From: DAIDKA01 sp035503515
GTDB taxonomy: Bacteria; Pseudomonadota; Gammaproteobacteria; Steroidobacterales; Steroidobacteraceae
Reading direction: 5' to 3'
Assembly (NCBI GenBank): GCA_035503515.1
Contig: DATJTJ010000062.1
Coordinates: forward strand, 1 to 64,000
DNA length: 64,000 nucleotides
Shown here: positions 42,382-50,368 of the stretch, one piece after another
Numbering within the stretch: position 1 is the first letter of the stretch
Layout of the letters: every line of letters begins with the position of its first letter
The notes under the pieces: generated by a model
Seen by the model: the letters and a program-made list of their open reading frames with translations, nothing else
Told to the model about the DNA's origin: nothing
Database searches by the model: none
Program-made: the position numbers and the translations under genes

Positions 42382-43532
42382 AGGCTCTTGCCCTCGTCGC
42401 CTTCCTCGCTCAGCGTGAGGCCGCCGTCGCCGGCGTCCACGTGCTCGCGCCGGCTCTCCAGCTTGATCCGCAGCCGCAGCTCGTTCTTCGAATCGGCGTT
42501 GCGCAGCGCATCCTCGTAGGAGATGTACCCGGACTCGTAGAGCTCGAACAGCGACTGGTCGAAGGTACGCATGCCGAGGCGCGTCGAGCGCGACATCACT
42601 TCCTTGATCTTGGCCACCTCGCCCTTGAAGATCAGGTCCTGGATCAGGGGCGAATTGAGCATGATCTCGGTGGCGGCGATCCGGCCGCTGCCCGATTCGC
42701 GCGGGATCAGCCGCTGCGAGACGAAGGCGCGGGTGTTCAGGGACAGGTCCATGAGCAGCTGTTCGCGCCGCTCGTCCGGGAAGAAGTTGATGATGCGGTC
42801 GAGCGCCTGGTTGGCGCTGTTGGCGTGCAGCGTCGCCAGCACCAGGTGGCCGGTTTCGGCGAACTGGATGGCGTATTCCATGGTCTCGCGGTCGCGGATC
42901 TCGCCGATCAGGATCACATCGGGGGCCTGCCGCAGGGTGTTCTTGAGGGCCGCCTGCCAGGACTCGGTATCGACGCCCACCTCGCGGTGCGTGATCACGC
43001 AGCCTTTGTGGTGGTGCACGTACTCCACCGGATCCTCGATGGTCACGATATGGTGGCGGGTGTTCTCGTTGCGATGCCCGACCATGGCCGCCAGCGAGGT
43101 CGACTTGCCCGAACCGGTGCCGCCCACGAGCATCACCAGCCCGCGCTTGGTCAGCGCGACCTCCTTGAGGATCGCCGGCAGGTCCAGCTCATCGAAACTC
43201 GGGATCTTGGCGTTGATCAGGCGCACCACGGCGCCGACGGCGCCCTGCTGCACGAAGGCGCTGACGCGGAAGCGGCCGATGCCCTGGGGGGAGATCGCGA
43301 AATTGCACTCCTTGGTGGCGTCGAACTCCTTGGTCTGGCGGTCGTTCATGATGGCGCGGACCAGGGTCGCGGACTGCTCGGCGGTGAGCGCCCGGTCGCT
43401 CTGCGGGCGCACCTCGCCGTCGACCTTGATGGCCGGCGGAAAGCCCGCCGTGATGAACAGGTCGGAGGCCTTCTTTTCGGTGACGCGACGCAGCAGGTCC
43501 TGCATCAGCTTGATGGCTTGATCGCGATCCAT
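42378..43532 (-). CDS. pilU: type IV pilus retraction ATPase PilU
   Basis: PilU supports PilT in pilus retraction. The 384-residue product carries the PilU-diagnostic blocks ECNFAISPQGIGRFRVSAF, HHHKGCV and NQALDRIINFFP besides Walker A GGTGSGKST and Walker B GEIRDRE. A charged tail of about 25 residues follows the conserved core. The ATG has AGAGGA upstream. It lies 30 bp after pilT and is coupled to the third ATPase gene. Confidence 0.95.
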   Translation of the reverse strand: MDRDQAIKLMQDLLRRVTEKKASDLFITAGFPPAIKVDGEVRPQSDRALTAEQSATLVRAIMNDRQTKEFDATKECNFAISPQGIGRFRVSAFVQQGAVGAVVRLINAKIPSFDELDLPAILKEVALTKRGLVMLVGGTGSGKSTSLAAMVGHRNENTRHHIVTIEDPVEYVHHHKGCVITHREVGVDTESWQAALKNTLRQAPDVILIGEIRDRETMEYAIQFAETGHLVLATLHANSANQALDRIINFFPDERREQLLMDLSLNTRAFVSQRLIPRESGSGRIAATEIMLNSPLIQDLIFKGEVAKIKEVMSRSTRLGMRTFDQSLFELYESGYISYEDALRNADSKNELRLRIKLESRREHVDAGDGGLTLSEEGDEGKSL

Positions 43533-43562
43533 GGTGAATCCTCTTTGGCCCGTGCGGCGGGC

Positions 43563-44603
43563 CTACAAGGCATCCTTGTTCGAGGCCTTGTAGCGGGCCT
43601 CTTCCTTGCTCACCAGGCCCTTCGAGACCATTTCCGTGAGGCATTGATCCAGGGTCTGCATGCCCAGCGCCTGGCCGGTCTGGATGGCGGAGAACATCTG
43701 GGCGATCTTGCCTTCGCGGATCAGGTTACGGATGGCCGGTGTGCCGATCATGATTTCGTGGGCCGCCACGCGCCCACCACCGTTCTTCTTCAGCAGCGTC
43801 TGGGAGATGACCGCGCGCAGGCTCTCGGAGAGCATGGAGCGCACCATTTCCTTCTCGGCCGCCGGGAACACGTCGACGATGCGGTCGATGGTCTTGGCGG
43901 CGGAGCTCGTGTGCAGGGTGCCGAACACCAGGTGTCCGGTCTCGGCGGCCGAGAGCGCCAGCCGGATGGTCTCCAGGTCGCGCATTTCGCCCACCAGCAC
44001 CACGTCGGGGTCCTCGCGCAGCGCCGAGCGCAGCGCCTCGGAGAAGCCCAGGGTGTCGCGGTGCACCTCGCGCTGGTTGATCAGGCTGCGCTTGGACTCG
44101 TGCACGAACTCGATCGGGTCCTCGATGGTGATGATGTGGTCGGGACGGTTGTCGTTGACGTGGTTGACCATGGCCGCCAGCGTCGTCGACTTGCCGGAGC
44201 CGGTCGGCCCGGTGACCAGCACCAGCCCGCGCGGCAGCATGCACAGGTCGCGGAAGATCTTCGGGCAGTTCAGGTCGTCCAGGGTCAGGATCAGCGAGGG
44301 GATGGTGCGGAACACGGCCCCGGCGCCGCGGTTCTGGTTGAAGGCGTTGACGCGGAAGCGCGCCAGCTTCGGGATCTCGAACGAGAAGTCGGTCTCGAAG
44401 AACTCTTCGTACGACTTGCGCTGCTTGTCGTTCATGATGTCGTACACCATGCTGTGCACTTCCTTGTGGGCGAGTGCCGGCATGTTGATGCGCTTCATGT
44501 CGCCGTCGACGCGGATCATCGGCGGCACGCCGGCCGACAGGTGCAGGTCGGAGGCGTTGTTCTTCACTGCGAACGCGAGCAGCTGCGCAATGTCTACGGC
44601 CAT
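43563..44603 (-). CDS. pilT: type IV pilus twitching motility protein PilT
   Basis: PilT is the main retraction motor. The 346-residue product matches family length, with ASDLHLSAGVPPMIRVDG, Walker A GPTGSGKST, Asp box IEDPIEFVH, Walker B VVLVGEMRDLET and His box GHLVFGTLHT. The ATG at 44601-44603 has AAGGA at good spacing; the open frame continues upstream without homology. It is divergent from yggS (65 bp), and the yggS-proC-yggT / pilT-pilU order is that of P. aeruginosa. Confidence 0.97.
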   Translation of the reverse strand: MAVDIAQLLAFAVKNNASDLHLSAGVPPMIRVDGDMKRINMPALAHKEVHSMVYDIMNDKQRKSYEEFFETDFSFEIPKLARFRVNAFNQNRGAGAVFRTIPSLILTLDDLNCPKIFRDLCMLPRGLVLVTGPTGSGKSTTLAAMVNHVNDNRPDHIITIEDPIEFVHESKRSLINQREVHRDTLGFSEALRSALREDPDVVLVGEMRDLETIRLALSAAETGHLVFGTLHTSSAAKTIDRIVDVFPAAEKEMVRSMLSESLRAVISQTLLKKNGGGRVAAHEIMIGTPAIRNLIREGKIAQMFSAIQTGQALGMQTLDQCLTEMVSKGLVSKEEARYKASNKDAL

Positions 44604-44668
44604 TGGAGTTCCTTGGGGACGGCAAGCGCGATTCAAAATGAGTATAGCGGAGGGGTAGCCGTACCCAT

Positions 44669-45415
44669 ATGTTAATAGTTCCACAAAATTCGACAGACCC
44701 GGCACGCATTGCCGTAAATCTGCAGCGCCTGCGCGCCCGGGTCGCCGCTGCCGCAGCGCAATCGGGCCGGAGTGTGGACCACGTCACAGTCGTCGGCGCC
44801 GCCAAGGGCCAGCCGGCCGCCGCCGTCGCCGCCGCGCACGCGGCCGGCCTCACCAATGTCGGGGAGAGCTACGTCCAGGAGGCGCTGCCGAAGATGGCGG
44901 CGCTGGCCGGCGCGGGCGCCGGCGGCGGCATCGTCTGGCACTTCATCGGTGCCCTGCAGGCCAACAAGACCCGCGCCGTCGCCGAGAATTTCGCCTGGGT
45001 GCACACCGTGGACCGGCTGCGCATCGCCGAGCGGCTCTCCGGGCAGCGGCCCTTCCATGCGCCGGCACTGAACGTGTGCGTGCAGGTGCGCATCGGCGGC
45101 GAGGCCGGCAAGGCGGGCGCGGAGCCGCAGCAGGTGCCGCAGCTGCTGCGTGACATCGCGGGGCTGCCGCGCCTGAAGCTGCGGGGCCTGATGTGCCTGC
45201 CGCCGCCGGAGACCGACGTGGCCCGGCAGCGGCACTGGCTCGCGCAGCTGCGACAGCTGTTTGAGAGCGTGAACGCTGCCGGTGCGGGCCTCGATACCCT
45301 CTCGATGGGCATGAGCGCGGACCTCGAGGCGGCGGTGCAGGAAGGCGCCACCCTGGTGCGCATCGGCACGGACCTGTTCGGACCGCGGCCGGCGAAGAGC
45401 ACGCACCCCGCTTGA
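44669..45415 (+). CDS. yggS: YggS family pyridoxal phosphate homeostasis protein
   Basis: This fold-type III PLP-binding protein, with no known catalysis, buffers PLP and affects amino-acid pools. The 248-residue product has the PLP lysine near position 46 (VVGAAKG), NVGESYVQEAL, WHFIGALQANKTRAV, LRGLMCLPPP and SMGMSADLEAAV. The familiar GENYVQE is GESYVQE here, a mild variant. It starts a yggS-proC-yggT cluster divergent from pilT. Confidence 0.94.
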   Translation: MLIVPQNSTDPARIAVNLQRLRARVAAAAAQSGRSVDHVTVVGAAKGQPAAAVAAAHAAGLTNVGESYVQEALPKMAALAGAGAGGGIVWHFIGALQANKTRAVAENFAWVHTVDRLRIAERLSGQRPFHAPALNVCVQVRIGGEAGKAGAEPQQVPQLLRDIAGLPRLKLRGLMCLPPPETDVARQRHWLAQLRQLFESVNAAGAGLDTLSMGMSADLEAAVQEGATLVRIGTDLFGPRPAKSTHPA

Positions 45416-45441
45416 ACGCGCCGCCATATACAATGGTCACG

Positions 45442-46266
45442 ATGCAGTCTCAGCGGATCGGTTTTCTCGGCGGCGGCAACATGGCCCGCGCCCTCATCGG
45501 CGGCCTCCTGGCCCGCGGCACGAGTGCCGCCGAGTTGAGCGCCGGCGAACCCCTCGCCGAGGCGCGCCGGTCGCTGGCGGCGGACTTCGGCATTGCCGTC
45601 GCGGCCGACAACGAGGCGGCCATCGCCGGTTGCTCGCTGGTCATCCTCGCCGTGAAGCCGCAGGAGGCCGCGAAGGTGCTGCAGGCGCTCTCTCCGGCGC
45701 TGCAGCGCGCGCGCCCGATCCTGCTGTCGATCGCCGCCGGCATCCGCATCGAATCGCTCGGGCGCTGGGTCGGTCCCGGCATTCCCCTGATCCGCACCAT
45801 GCCCAATCGTCCGGCGCTGATCGGCGCGGGCATCACGGGCGCCTATGCGCCCCCGGGAGTGACCGCCGCGCAGCGTGAACTGGCGCAGCAGGTGCTGCAG
45901 GCCGCCGGCCCGGTGGTGTGGGTCGAGCGCGAGTCCGACCTCGATGTGGTCACCGCGCTCTCGGGCAGCGGGCCGGCCTATTTCTTCCTGCTGGCCGAAC
46001 TGCTGGTGCAGGCCGGCATCGCCGAGGGCCTGGCGCCGGCGGCGGCGCGGGCACTGGCTGTCGGCACGCTTGCAGGCGCCGGTGCACTGGCCGGGGCCTC
46101 GGACGGGGATCTCGCGCGCCTGCGGCAGGAAGTCACGTCCAAGGGCGGCACCACCGAGGCGGCGCTCGGGGTCTTCGCGGCGGCGGACCTGGCGGGCGTC
46201 GTGGCCCGCGCGGTTGAGGCCGCGACCCGGCGCGGCCGGGATCTGGCGGCAAAGTTCGGGGATTGA
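45442..46266 (+). CDS. proC: pyrroline-5-carboxylate reductase
   Basis: ProC performs the last step of proline synthesis with NAD(P)H. The 274-residue product has GFLGGGNMARALIGGL at the N-terminus, LAVKPQ, RTMPNRPALIGAG, SGSGPAYFFLLAE and the C-terminal VTSKGGTTEAAL. The ATG at 45442 is chosen; an ATG at 45433 and a TTG at 45412 are in frame but would extend past the normal start. It lies 26 bp after yggS. Confidence 0.96.
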   Translation: MQSQRIGFLGGGNMARALIGGLLARGTSAAELSAGEPLAEARRSLAADFGIAVAADNEAAIAGCSLVILAVKPQEAAKVLQALSPALQRARPILLSIAAGIRIESLGRWVGPGIPLIRTMPNRPALIGAGITGAYAPPGVTAAQRELAQQVLQAAGPVVWVERESDLDVVTALSGSGPAYFFLLAELLVQAGIAEGLAPAAARALAVGTLAGAGALAGASDGDLARLRQEVTSKGGTTEAALGVFAAADLAGVVARAVEAATRRGRDLAAKFGD

Positions 46267-46273
46267 TCTCAAC

Positions 46274-46804
46274 GTGAACGCGATTTACTTCCTGGTCGAT
46301 GCGATCCTGTCCCTGGCCCTGTACGTCGTGCTGCTGCGACTGCTGATGCAGTGGTCCCGGGCGGATTTCCGCAACCCCGTCGCGCAGGCAGTGGTCAAGA
46401 TCACCAATCCGCTGATCATGCCGTTGCGGCGGTTCCTGCCGCCGGTGAACAAGATCGACACGGCCTCGGTGGTCGCGGTGCTGATCGTGGCCGTGGCGGA
46501 CGTGATCCTGATGAGCATGGTGCGCGGCTTCGGCGTGCCGCCGCCGCTGCTGCTGCTGCGGGGCGCCGCGCTCGACCTCGCCACCTCGGTCCTGTGGCTG
46601 TATTTCTACGCCATCTTCCTCTATGCCCTGATGAGCCTGATCGCGCAGGGCTCGTATTCGCCGCTGCAGCCGCTGCTGTCGAGTCTGTGCGAGCCGATCC
46701 TCGCGCCCATCCGCCGCATCATTCCGCCGATCGCAGGTCTTGACCTGTCACCACTGTGGGCGGGCCTGCTGATCCAGGCGCTGCTGATCCTGCTGCGCAC
46801 CTGA
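46274..46804 (+). CDS. yggT: YggT family membrane protein
   Basis: This 176-residue integral membrane protein has duplicated YGGT motifs, the family pattern. The first unit is LLMQWSRADFRNPVAQ with TNPLIMPLRRFLPP, the second ALMSLIAQGSYSPLQPLL with CEPILAPIRRIIPP. Such proteins have been tied to osmotic shock and cell-shape maintenance; no enzyme activity is known. The GTG at 46274 starts 7 bp after the proC stop. A large imperfect hairpin follows the gene. Confidence 0.9.
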   Translation: MNAIYFLVDAILSLALYVVLLRLLMQWSRADFRNPVAQAVVKITNPLIMPLRRFLPPVNKIDTASVVAVLIVAVADVILMSMVRGFGVPPPLLLLRGAALDLATSVLWLYFYAIFLYALMSLIAQGSYSPLQPLLSSLCEPILAPIRRIIPPIAGLDLSPLWAGLLIQALLILLRT

Positions 46805-46818
46805 GGGCTCTCACGGGC

Positions 46819-46870
46819 GCGTGCAAAGTACGAGGAAAACAGCCACTTGCGCAGTGGTGCTGTTGCACGC
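46819..46870 (+). other. large hairpin downstream of yggT
   Basis: Nested inverted repeats lie in the 232-bp gap before the HU gene. GCGTGCAA (46819-46826) pairs with TTGCACGC (46863-46870), and inside it CAGCCACT (46840-46847) pairs with AGTGGTGCTG (46853-46862), allowing two bulged bases. There is no T-tract, so it is more likely a 3'-end structure or a leader element than an intrinsic terminator. Confidence 0.5.
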
Positions 46871-46939
46871 ACAAACCATGCGCTCACGCAAACGCTGAAA
46901 AAAAAGGCACTTCCGGCGCAGCAAGAGATCAGAAATAGC

Positions 46940-46967
46940 TTGCGAATGTGTCCCCATGTGCTATTTT
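46940..46967 (+). promoter_or_regulatory. likely promoter of the HU-family gene
   Basis: TTGCGA (46940-46945), a 16-bp spacer and TATTTT (46962-46967) lie about 70 bp before the HU start codon, in locally AT-richer DNA. The -35 and -10 both match only in part, so this is the best candidate rather than a firm call. Confidence 0.4.
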
Positions 46968-47036
46968 TCGGCGCGATTCGTTATGCGCGGTGCGGTCCGC
47001 GCGCTTGGGTTACAACGTTTGGAGGAGTAGCAAAAC

Positions 47037-47351
47037 ATGGCGAAAAAGGGTGGCGCACCGACCAAGTCGGAGATCCTGACTCAGATTTCGAAGGACACTT
47101 CGCTGTCCCGCAAGCAGGTCAGCGGCGTTTTCGACTCGCTGAGTGGCGTGATCAAGAAGAGCCTGCGCAGCAACGGCCTGTTCACTTTGCCCGGCCTTCT
47201 GAAGCTGAAGGTCGTGAAGAAGCCCGCCACGAAGGCGCGCGAAGGGGTCAATCCGTTCACTGGCGAGAAGATGACGTTCAAGGCGAAGCCCGCGAGCAAG
47301 AAGGTGCGCGTGCTGCCGCTGAAGAGCCTCAAGAGCATGGTGAATTCCTGA
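47037..47351 (+). CDS. HU/IHF-family DNA-binding protein
   Basis: This 104-residue basic nucleoid protein (MAKKGGAPTKSEILTQIS..., SRKQVSGVFDSLSGVIKKSL, GLFTLPGLLKLKVV, NPFTGEKMTFKAKPASKKVRV) has the HU fold with a Lys-rich DNA-binding arm. It is shorter in helix alpha1 and more basic than typical HupB, and resembles the extra HU-like proteins found in many gammaproteobacteria. The ATG has a strong GGAGGAG. A separate promoter and an intrinsic terminator make it a single-gene unit. Confidence 0.9.
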   Translation: MAKKGGAPTKSEILTQISKDTSLSRKQVSGVFDSLSGVIKKSLRSNGLFTLPGLLKLKVVKKPATKAREGVNPFTGEKMTFKAKPASKKVRVLPLKSLKSMVNS

Positions 47352-47419
47352 TTCATCGACGTTGTCCGACGACGGCAGCCTCTGCGGCGGGGCTGCTGAT
47401 CGGTTGACCGGATTCAAAC

Positions 47420-47453
47420 GACCCGGGTGAGGCCTTTCAGGTTTCCCCGGGTC
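47420..47453 (+). terminator. intrinsic terminator of the HU gene, overlapping the hydrolase 3' end
   Basis: A perfect 8-bp stem, GACCCGGG (47420-47427) and CCCGGGTC (47446-47453), is followed on the plus strand by TTTGATTT. The convergent hydrolase stop codon (47437-47439) lies in the loop, so the structure can form in both transcripts. Confidence 0.7.
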
Positions 47454-48105
47454 TTTGATTTAGGAAGGCCGCCACGTGCTCCTTCAGCTCGGGCAGGCGG
47501 CCATGGAAGTAGTGTCCGGCACCGGGCAGGACCCGGACGGCAGGCTGCGGCCGCAGGGCGCCCGCCCATTGCAGGACCCGCCCGGGCGCCACCACGTCGT
47601 CGGCATCCCCCAGCAGCACGAGCCACGGGCATCCGGGCGTCACGTCCCCGATGTCGATCCGGTCCACGGCCGGGGCGATGGCCACCAGGCCCGCCGGCCG
47701 CGCCGTGACGCTCGCCCGCACCGCCACCGCCGCCCCGAACGAGAATCCCGCCAGCCACAGCTGCGCCCGCGGCCAGCGCTCGCGGCCGTAGCGCACCACG
47801 GCGAGCGCGTCCTCGGTCTCACCGCGACCCTCGTCGTGCGTGCCGGCGCTGGTTCCCACGCCGCGGAAGTTGAACCGCAGGCTGGGCATGCCCGCATCGT
47901 TGCAGGCCCGCGAGACGGTATGGACCACCTTGTTGGTCAGCGTCCCGCCGAAGAGCGGATGCGGATGGCAGACCACCGCGAAGGCCACCGGCGCCGCCGG
48001 ATCCAGGCCCGGGGCGCCCGGGGGAAAATCGAGGCGCGCCTCCAGGGCCCCCGCGGGCCCCTGCAGACTGAGGCTTTCGGCCGCGAACGGCGCGCCGGGG
48101 ATCAT
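47437..48105 (-). CDS. alpha/beta hydrolase (dienelactone hydrolase-like)
   Basis: The 222-residue serine hydrolase fold has an oxyanion/HPHP segment FAVVCHPHPLFGG, FRGVGTSAG, the nucleophile-elbow GFSFGAAVAV (Ser in G-x-S-x-G), DADDVV and a catalytic His in GAGHYFHG. The family is common in proteobacteria and its substrate is not known. The start ATG overlaps the htpG stop (ATGA, 48102-48105), so it is probably co-translated with the chaperone. It ends inside the HU terminator hairpin. Confidence 0.85.
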   Translation of the reverse strand: MIPGAPFAAESLSLQGPAGALEARLDFPPGAPGLDPAAPVAFAVVCHPHPLFGGTLTNKVVHTVSRACNDAGMPSLRFNFRGVGTSAGTHDEGRGETEDALAVVRYGRERWPRAQLWLAGFSFGAAVAVRASVTARPAGLVAIAPAVDRIDIGDVTPGCPWLVLLGDADDVVAPGRVLQWAGALRPQPAVRVLPGAGHYFHGRLPELKEHVAAFLNQRPGET

Positions 48106-50015
48106 GCCGGCAGGGCGAGCCGCACCAGCAGTCGGTTCAGGCGCCGCACGTAGTCGGCCGGATTGACCAGCTGCCCGCCCTCGGACAGGGCGGCCTGGTC
48201 GAACAGCAGCTGCGCCAGCTCGCCGAACTGGGCCTCCTCGGTCAGCCCCTCGAGGTGGCGCACGATCGGATGCTCGACGTTCAGCTCGAGGGTGGGCTTG
48301 GTCTCGGGAACCTTCTGGCCCTGGGCCTCGAGGATGCGGCGCATGGCCGACCCCAGGTCGCGCTCGCCCAGCACCAGGCAGGAGGGCGAGTCGGTGAGGC
48401 GCGAGGCGACCTGCACCGCGGCGACGCGCTCGCCGAGGGTGTCCTTGACGCGCTTGAGGAGCCCTTCGTGCTCCTTGCTCTGTTCCTTCGCCTTGTCCTT
48501 GCCGGCCTCGGGTTCGAGCCCCCCCAGTTCGAGCTCGCCGCGGGCGGCGTCCTTGAAGTTCTTGCCCTCGAAGCCCTCGACCTGGCCCATCACCCATTCG
48601 TCGACCCGCTCGGACATCAGCAGCACCTCGACGCCGAGGGCCTTCAGCTGCTCGATGTGGGGACTGCTGCGCGCCGCGGCGATGCTGTCGGCGATCACGT
48701 AGTAGATGCGGTCCTGGCCGCTCTTCATGCGGCCGACGTAGTCCTTGAGGCTGACGGTGGGGGTGTCCTCGGCCTCGTGGGTGCTGGCGAAGCGCAGCAG
48801 CGGCAGGATCTTGTCGCGGTTGGCGTAGTCCTCGGCCAGGCCCTCCTTGAGCACCGCGCCGAACTCCTTCCAGAAGGTCGCGTACTTCGCCGGCTCATCG
48901 GCCGCGAGCTTGGCGAGCAGGTCCAGCACCCGGCGGGTCAGGCCGCCCTTCATGGCCTCCACGTCGGCGTCCTGCTGCAGGAGCTCCCGCGAGACGTTCA
49001 GCGGCAGGTCGCTGGAATCGATCACGCCCTTCACGAAGCGCAGGTACAGGGGCAGGAACTGCTCCGCGTCGTCCATGATGAAGACCCGGCGCACGTACAG
49101 CTTCAGGCCCCGGGCGGCATCGCGGTGCCAGAGGTCGAAGGGGGCGCGGCCGGGAAGGTACAGGAGGCTGGTGTAGTCACGCTTGCCTTCGACCTTGTTG
49201 TGGCTCCAGGCCAGGGGCTCGGTCGGGTCGTGGGCGATGTGCTCGAAGAACTGCCGGTACTCCTCGTCGGTGACCTCGGTGCGCGGCCGGGTCCACAGGG
49301 CGCGGGCCTGGTTGACGGCCTCGAAGGGCTGCTCGCCCTGCTCCTTCTTGCCGTCCTTGTCGTACGGCGGCTCCTTGCGCATCAGCACCGGGAAGCTCAG
49401 GTGATCGGAGTACTTGTGGATCAGCGACCGCAGTCGCCAGCCGTCCGCGAACTCCCGGGTGTCCTCCTTCAGGTGCAGGATGATGGTGGTGCCGCGCTCG
49501 GGCAGCTCCACGTTCTCCACCGTGAACTGGCCGTCGGCGCTGGACTCCCAGTGCACGCCCGCGCTCGCCGGCGCCCCGGCCTTGCGGGTCAGGACCTCGA
49601 CGCGCTCGGCGACGATGAAGGCCGAGTAGAAGCCCACGCCGAACTGGCCGATGAGCTGCGAATCCTTCTGCTGGTCCCCGGAGAGGGACTTGAAGAACTC
49701 GGCGGTGCCCGAGCGGGCGATGGTGCCGAGGTTGGCGATGGCCTCCTCGCGGCTCATGCCGATGCCGTTGTCGCGGATCGTAAGGGTGCGCTTGTCCGGA
49801 TCGCCCTCCACCCACACCGCGAGCTCGGTGCCCTCCGCCAGCAGCGCCGGATCGGCGATCGCCTCGAAGCGCAGCCGGTCGTTGGCGTCGGAGGCGTTGG
49901 AAATGAGTTCCCGGAGGAAGATTTCCTTGTGGCTGTAGAGCGAATGGATCATCAGCTGCAGCAGCTGACGGACCTCGGCCTGGAATCCGAGGGTGGCTTT
50001 CTGGTTCTCGGTCAT
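48102..50015 (-). CDS. htpG: molecular chaperone HtpG (Hsp90)
   Basis: This is bacterial Hsp90, a homodimeric ATP-dependent chaperone. The 637-residue product has the GHKL ATP site (ELISNASDANDRLRF, DNGIGM, GTIARSGT, GQFGVGFYSAF), middle domain (SSDLPLNVSRELLQQD) and C-terminal dimerisation domain. The ATG at 50013-50015 (MTENQKATLGFQ) is the family start. A sigma-32-like promoter lies 37-65 bp upstream. It is linked to the downstream hydrolase by an ATGA overlap. Confidence 0.97.
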   Translation of the reverse strand: MTENQKATLGFQAEVRQLLQLMIHSLYSHKEIFLRELISNASDANDRLRFEAIADPALLAEGTELAVWVEGDPDKRTLTIRDNGIGMSREEAIANLGTIARSGTAEFFKSLSGDQQKDSQLIGQFGVGFYSAFIVAERVEVLTRKAGAPASAGVHWESSADGQFTVENVELPERGTTIILHLKEDTREFADGWRLRSLIHKYSDHLSFPVLMRKEPPYDKDGKKEQGEQPFEAVNQARALWTRPRTEVTDEEYRQFFEHIAHDPTEPLAWSHNKVEGKRDYTSLLYLPGRAPFDLWHRDAARGLKLYVRRVFIMDDAEQFLPLYLRFVKGVIDSSDLPLNVSRELLQQDADVEAMKGGLTRRVLDLLAKLAADEPAKYATFWKEFGAVLKEGLAEDYANRDKILPLLRFASTHEAEDTPTVSLKDYVGRMKSGQDRIYYVIADSIAAARSSPHIEQLKALGVEVLLMSERVDEWVMGQVEGFEGKNFKDAARGELELGGLEPEAGKDKAKEQSKEHEGLLKRVKDTLGERVAAVQVASRLTDSPSCLVLGERDLGSAMRRILEAQGQKVPETKPTLELNVEHPIVRHLEGLTEEAQFGELAQLLFDQAALSEGGQLVNPADYVRRLNRLLVRLALPA

Positions 50016-50051
50016 GCGCGTCCTGCCGGTCAAAGAGTTGAGCAGGCGAGC

Positions 50052-50080
50052 ATCTTGGGAGTCCCGGCGGATTTTTCAAG
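50052..50080 (-). promoter_or_regulatory. heat-shock (sigma-32) promoter of htpG
   Basis: On the minus strand, the -35 CTTGAAA (50074-50080), a 14-bp spacer and the -10-like CCCAAGAT (50052-50059) match the RpoH consensus CTTGAAA-N13-17-CCCATNT closely. It sits just ahead of htpG, a classical RpoH target. An inverted repeat TCCCGGC/GCCGGGA (50062-50086) covers the spacer and -35 edge. Confidence 0.65.
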
Positions 50081-50108
50081 CCGGGAGCGGTCTTTTTTTG
50101 TGCGCTCG

Positions 50109-50225
50109 TCAGCCCCGGCGCGCGGCCGTCAGCAGCGACATGCGCATCACCGCGCGGGCGACCAGGCAGCCGGCGATGCCGAGCAGGTCATCGAGTTCGT
50201 CCCACAACAGGAGCATCCGTTCCAT
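50109..50225 (-). CDS. possible 38-aa small protein
   Basis: A short minus-strand frame begins MERMLLLWDELDDLLG and continues as a hydrophobic, possibly amphipathic helix with a basic end. The acidic-plus-hydrophobic start is more protein-like than typical shadow frames, and it sits alone between htpG and parA. No ribosome site is convincing and the frame is open further upstream, so it could be spurious. I recognise no characterised family. Confidence 0.35.
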   Translation of the reverse strand: MERMLLLWDELDDLLGIAGCLVARAVMRMSLLTAARRG

Positions 50226-50368
50226 CCGCGGCAGCGTACCGGGTGGATGTGACAGGAGCCGTGCGGCAACTCTCACTCTCGCGCGCGGCCGGCGGATGTC
50301 TGCGAAGCGCGACGAATACCGCAAAGCTTGCTTGCGGCGCCTGGGCGGCACCAGTAATCTGTGAGTCC

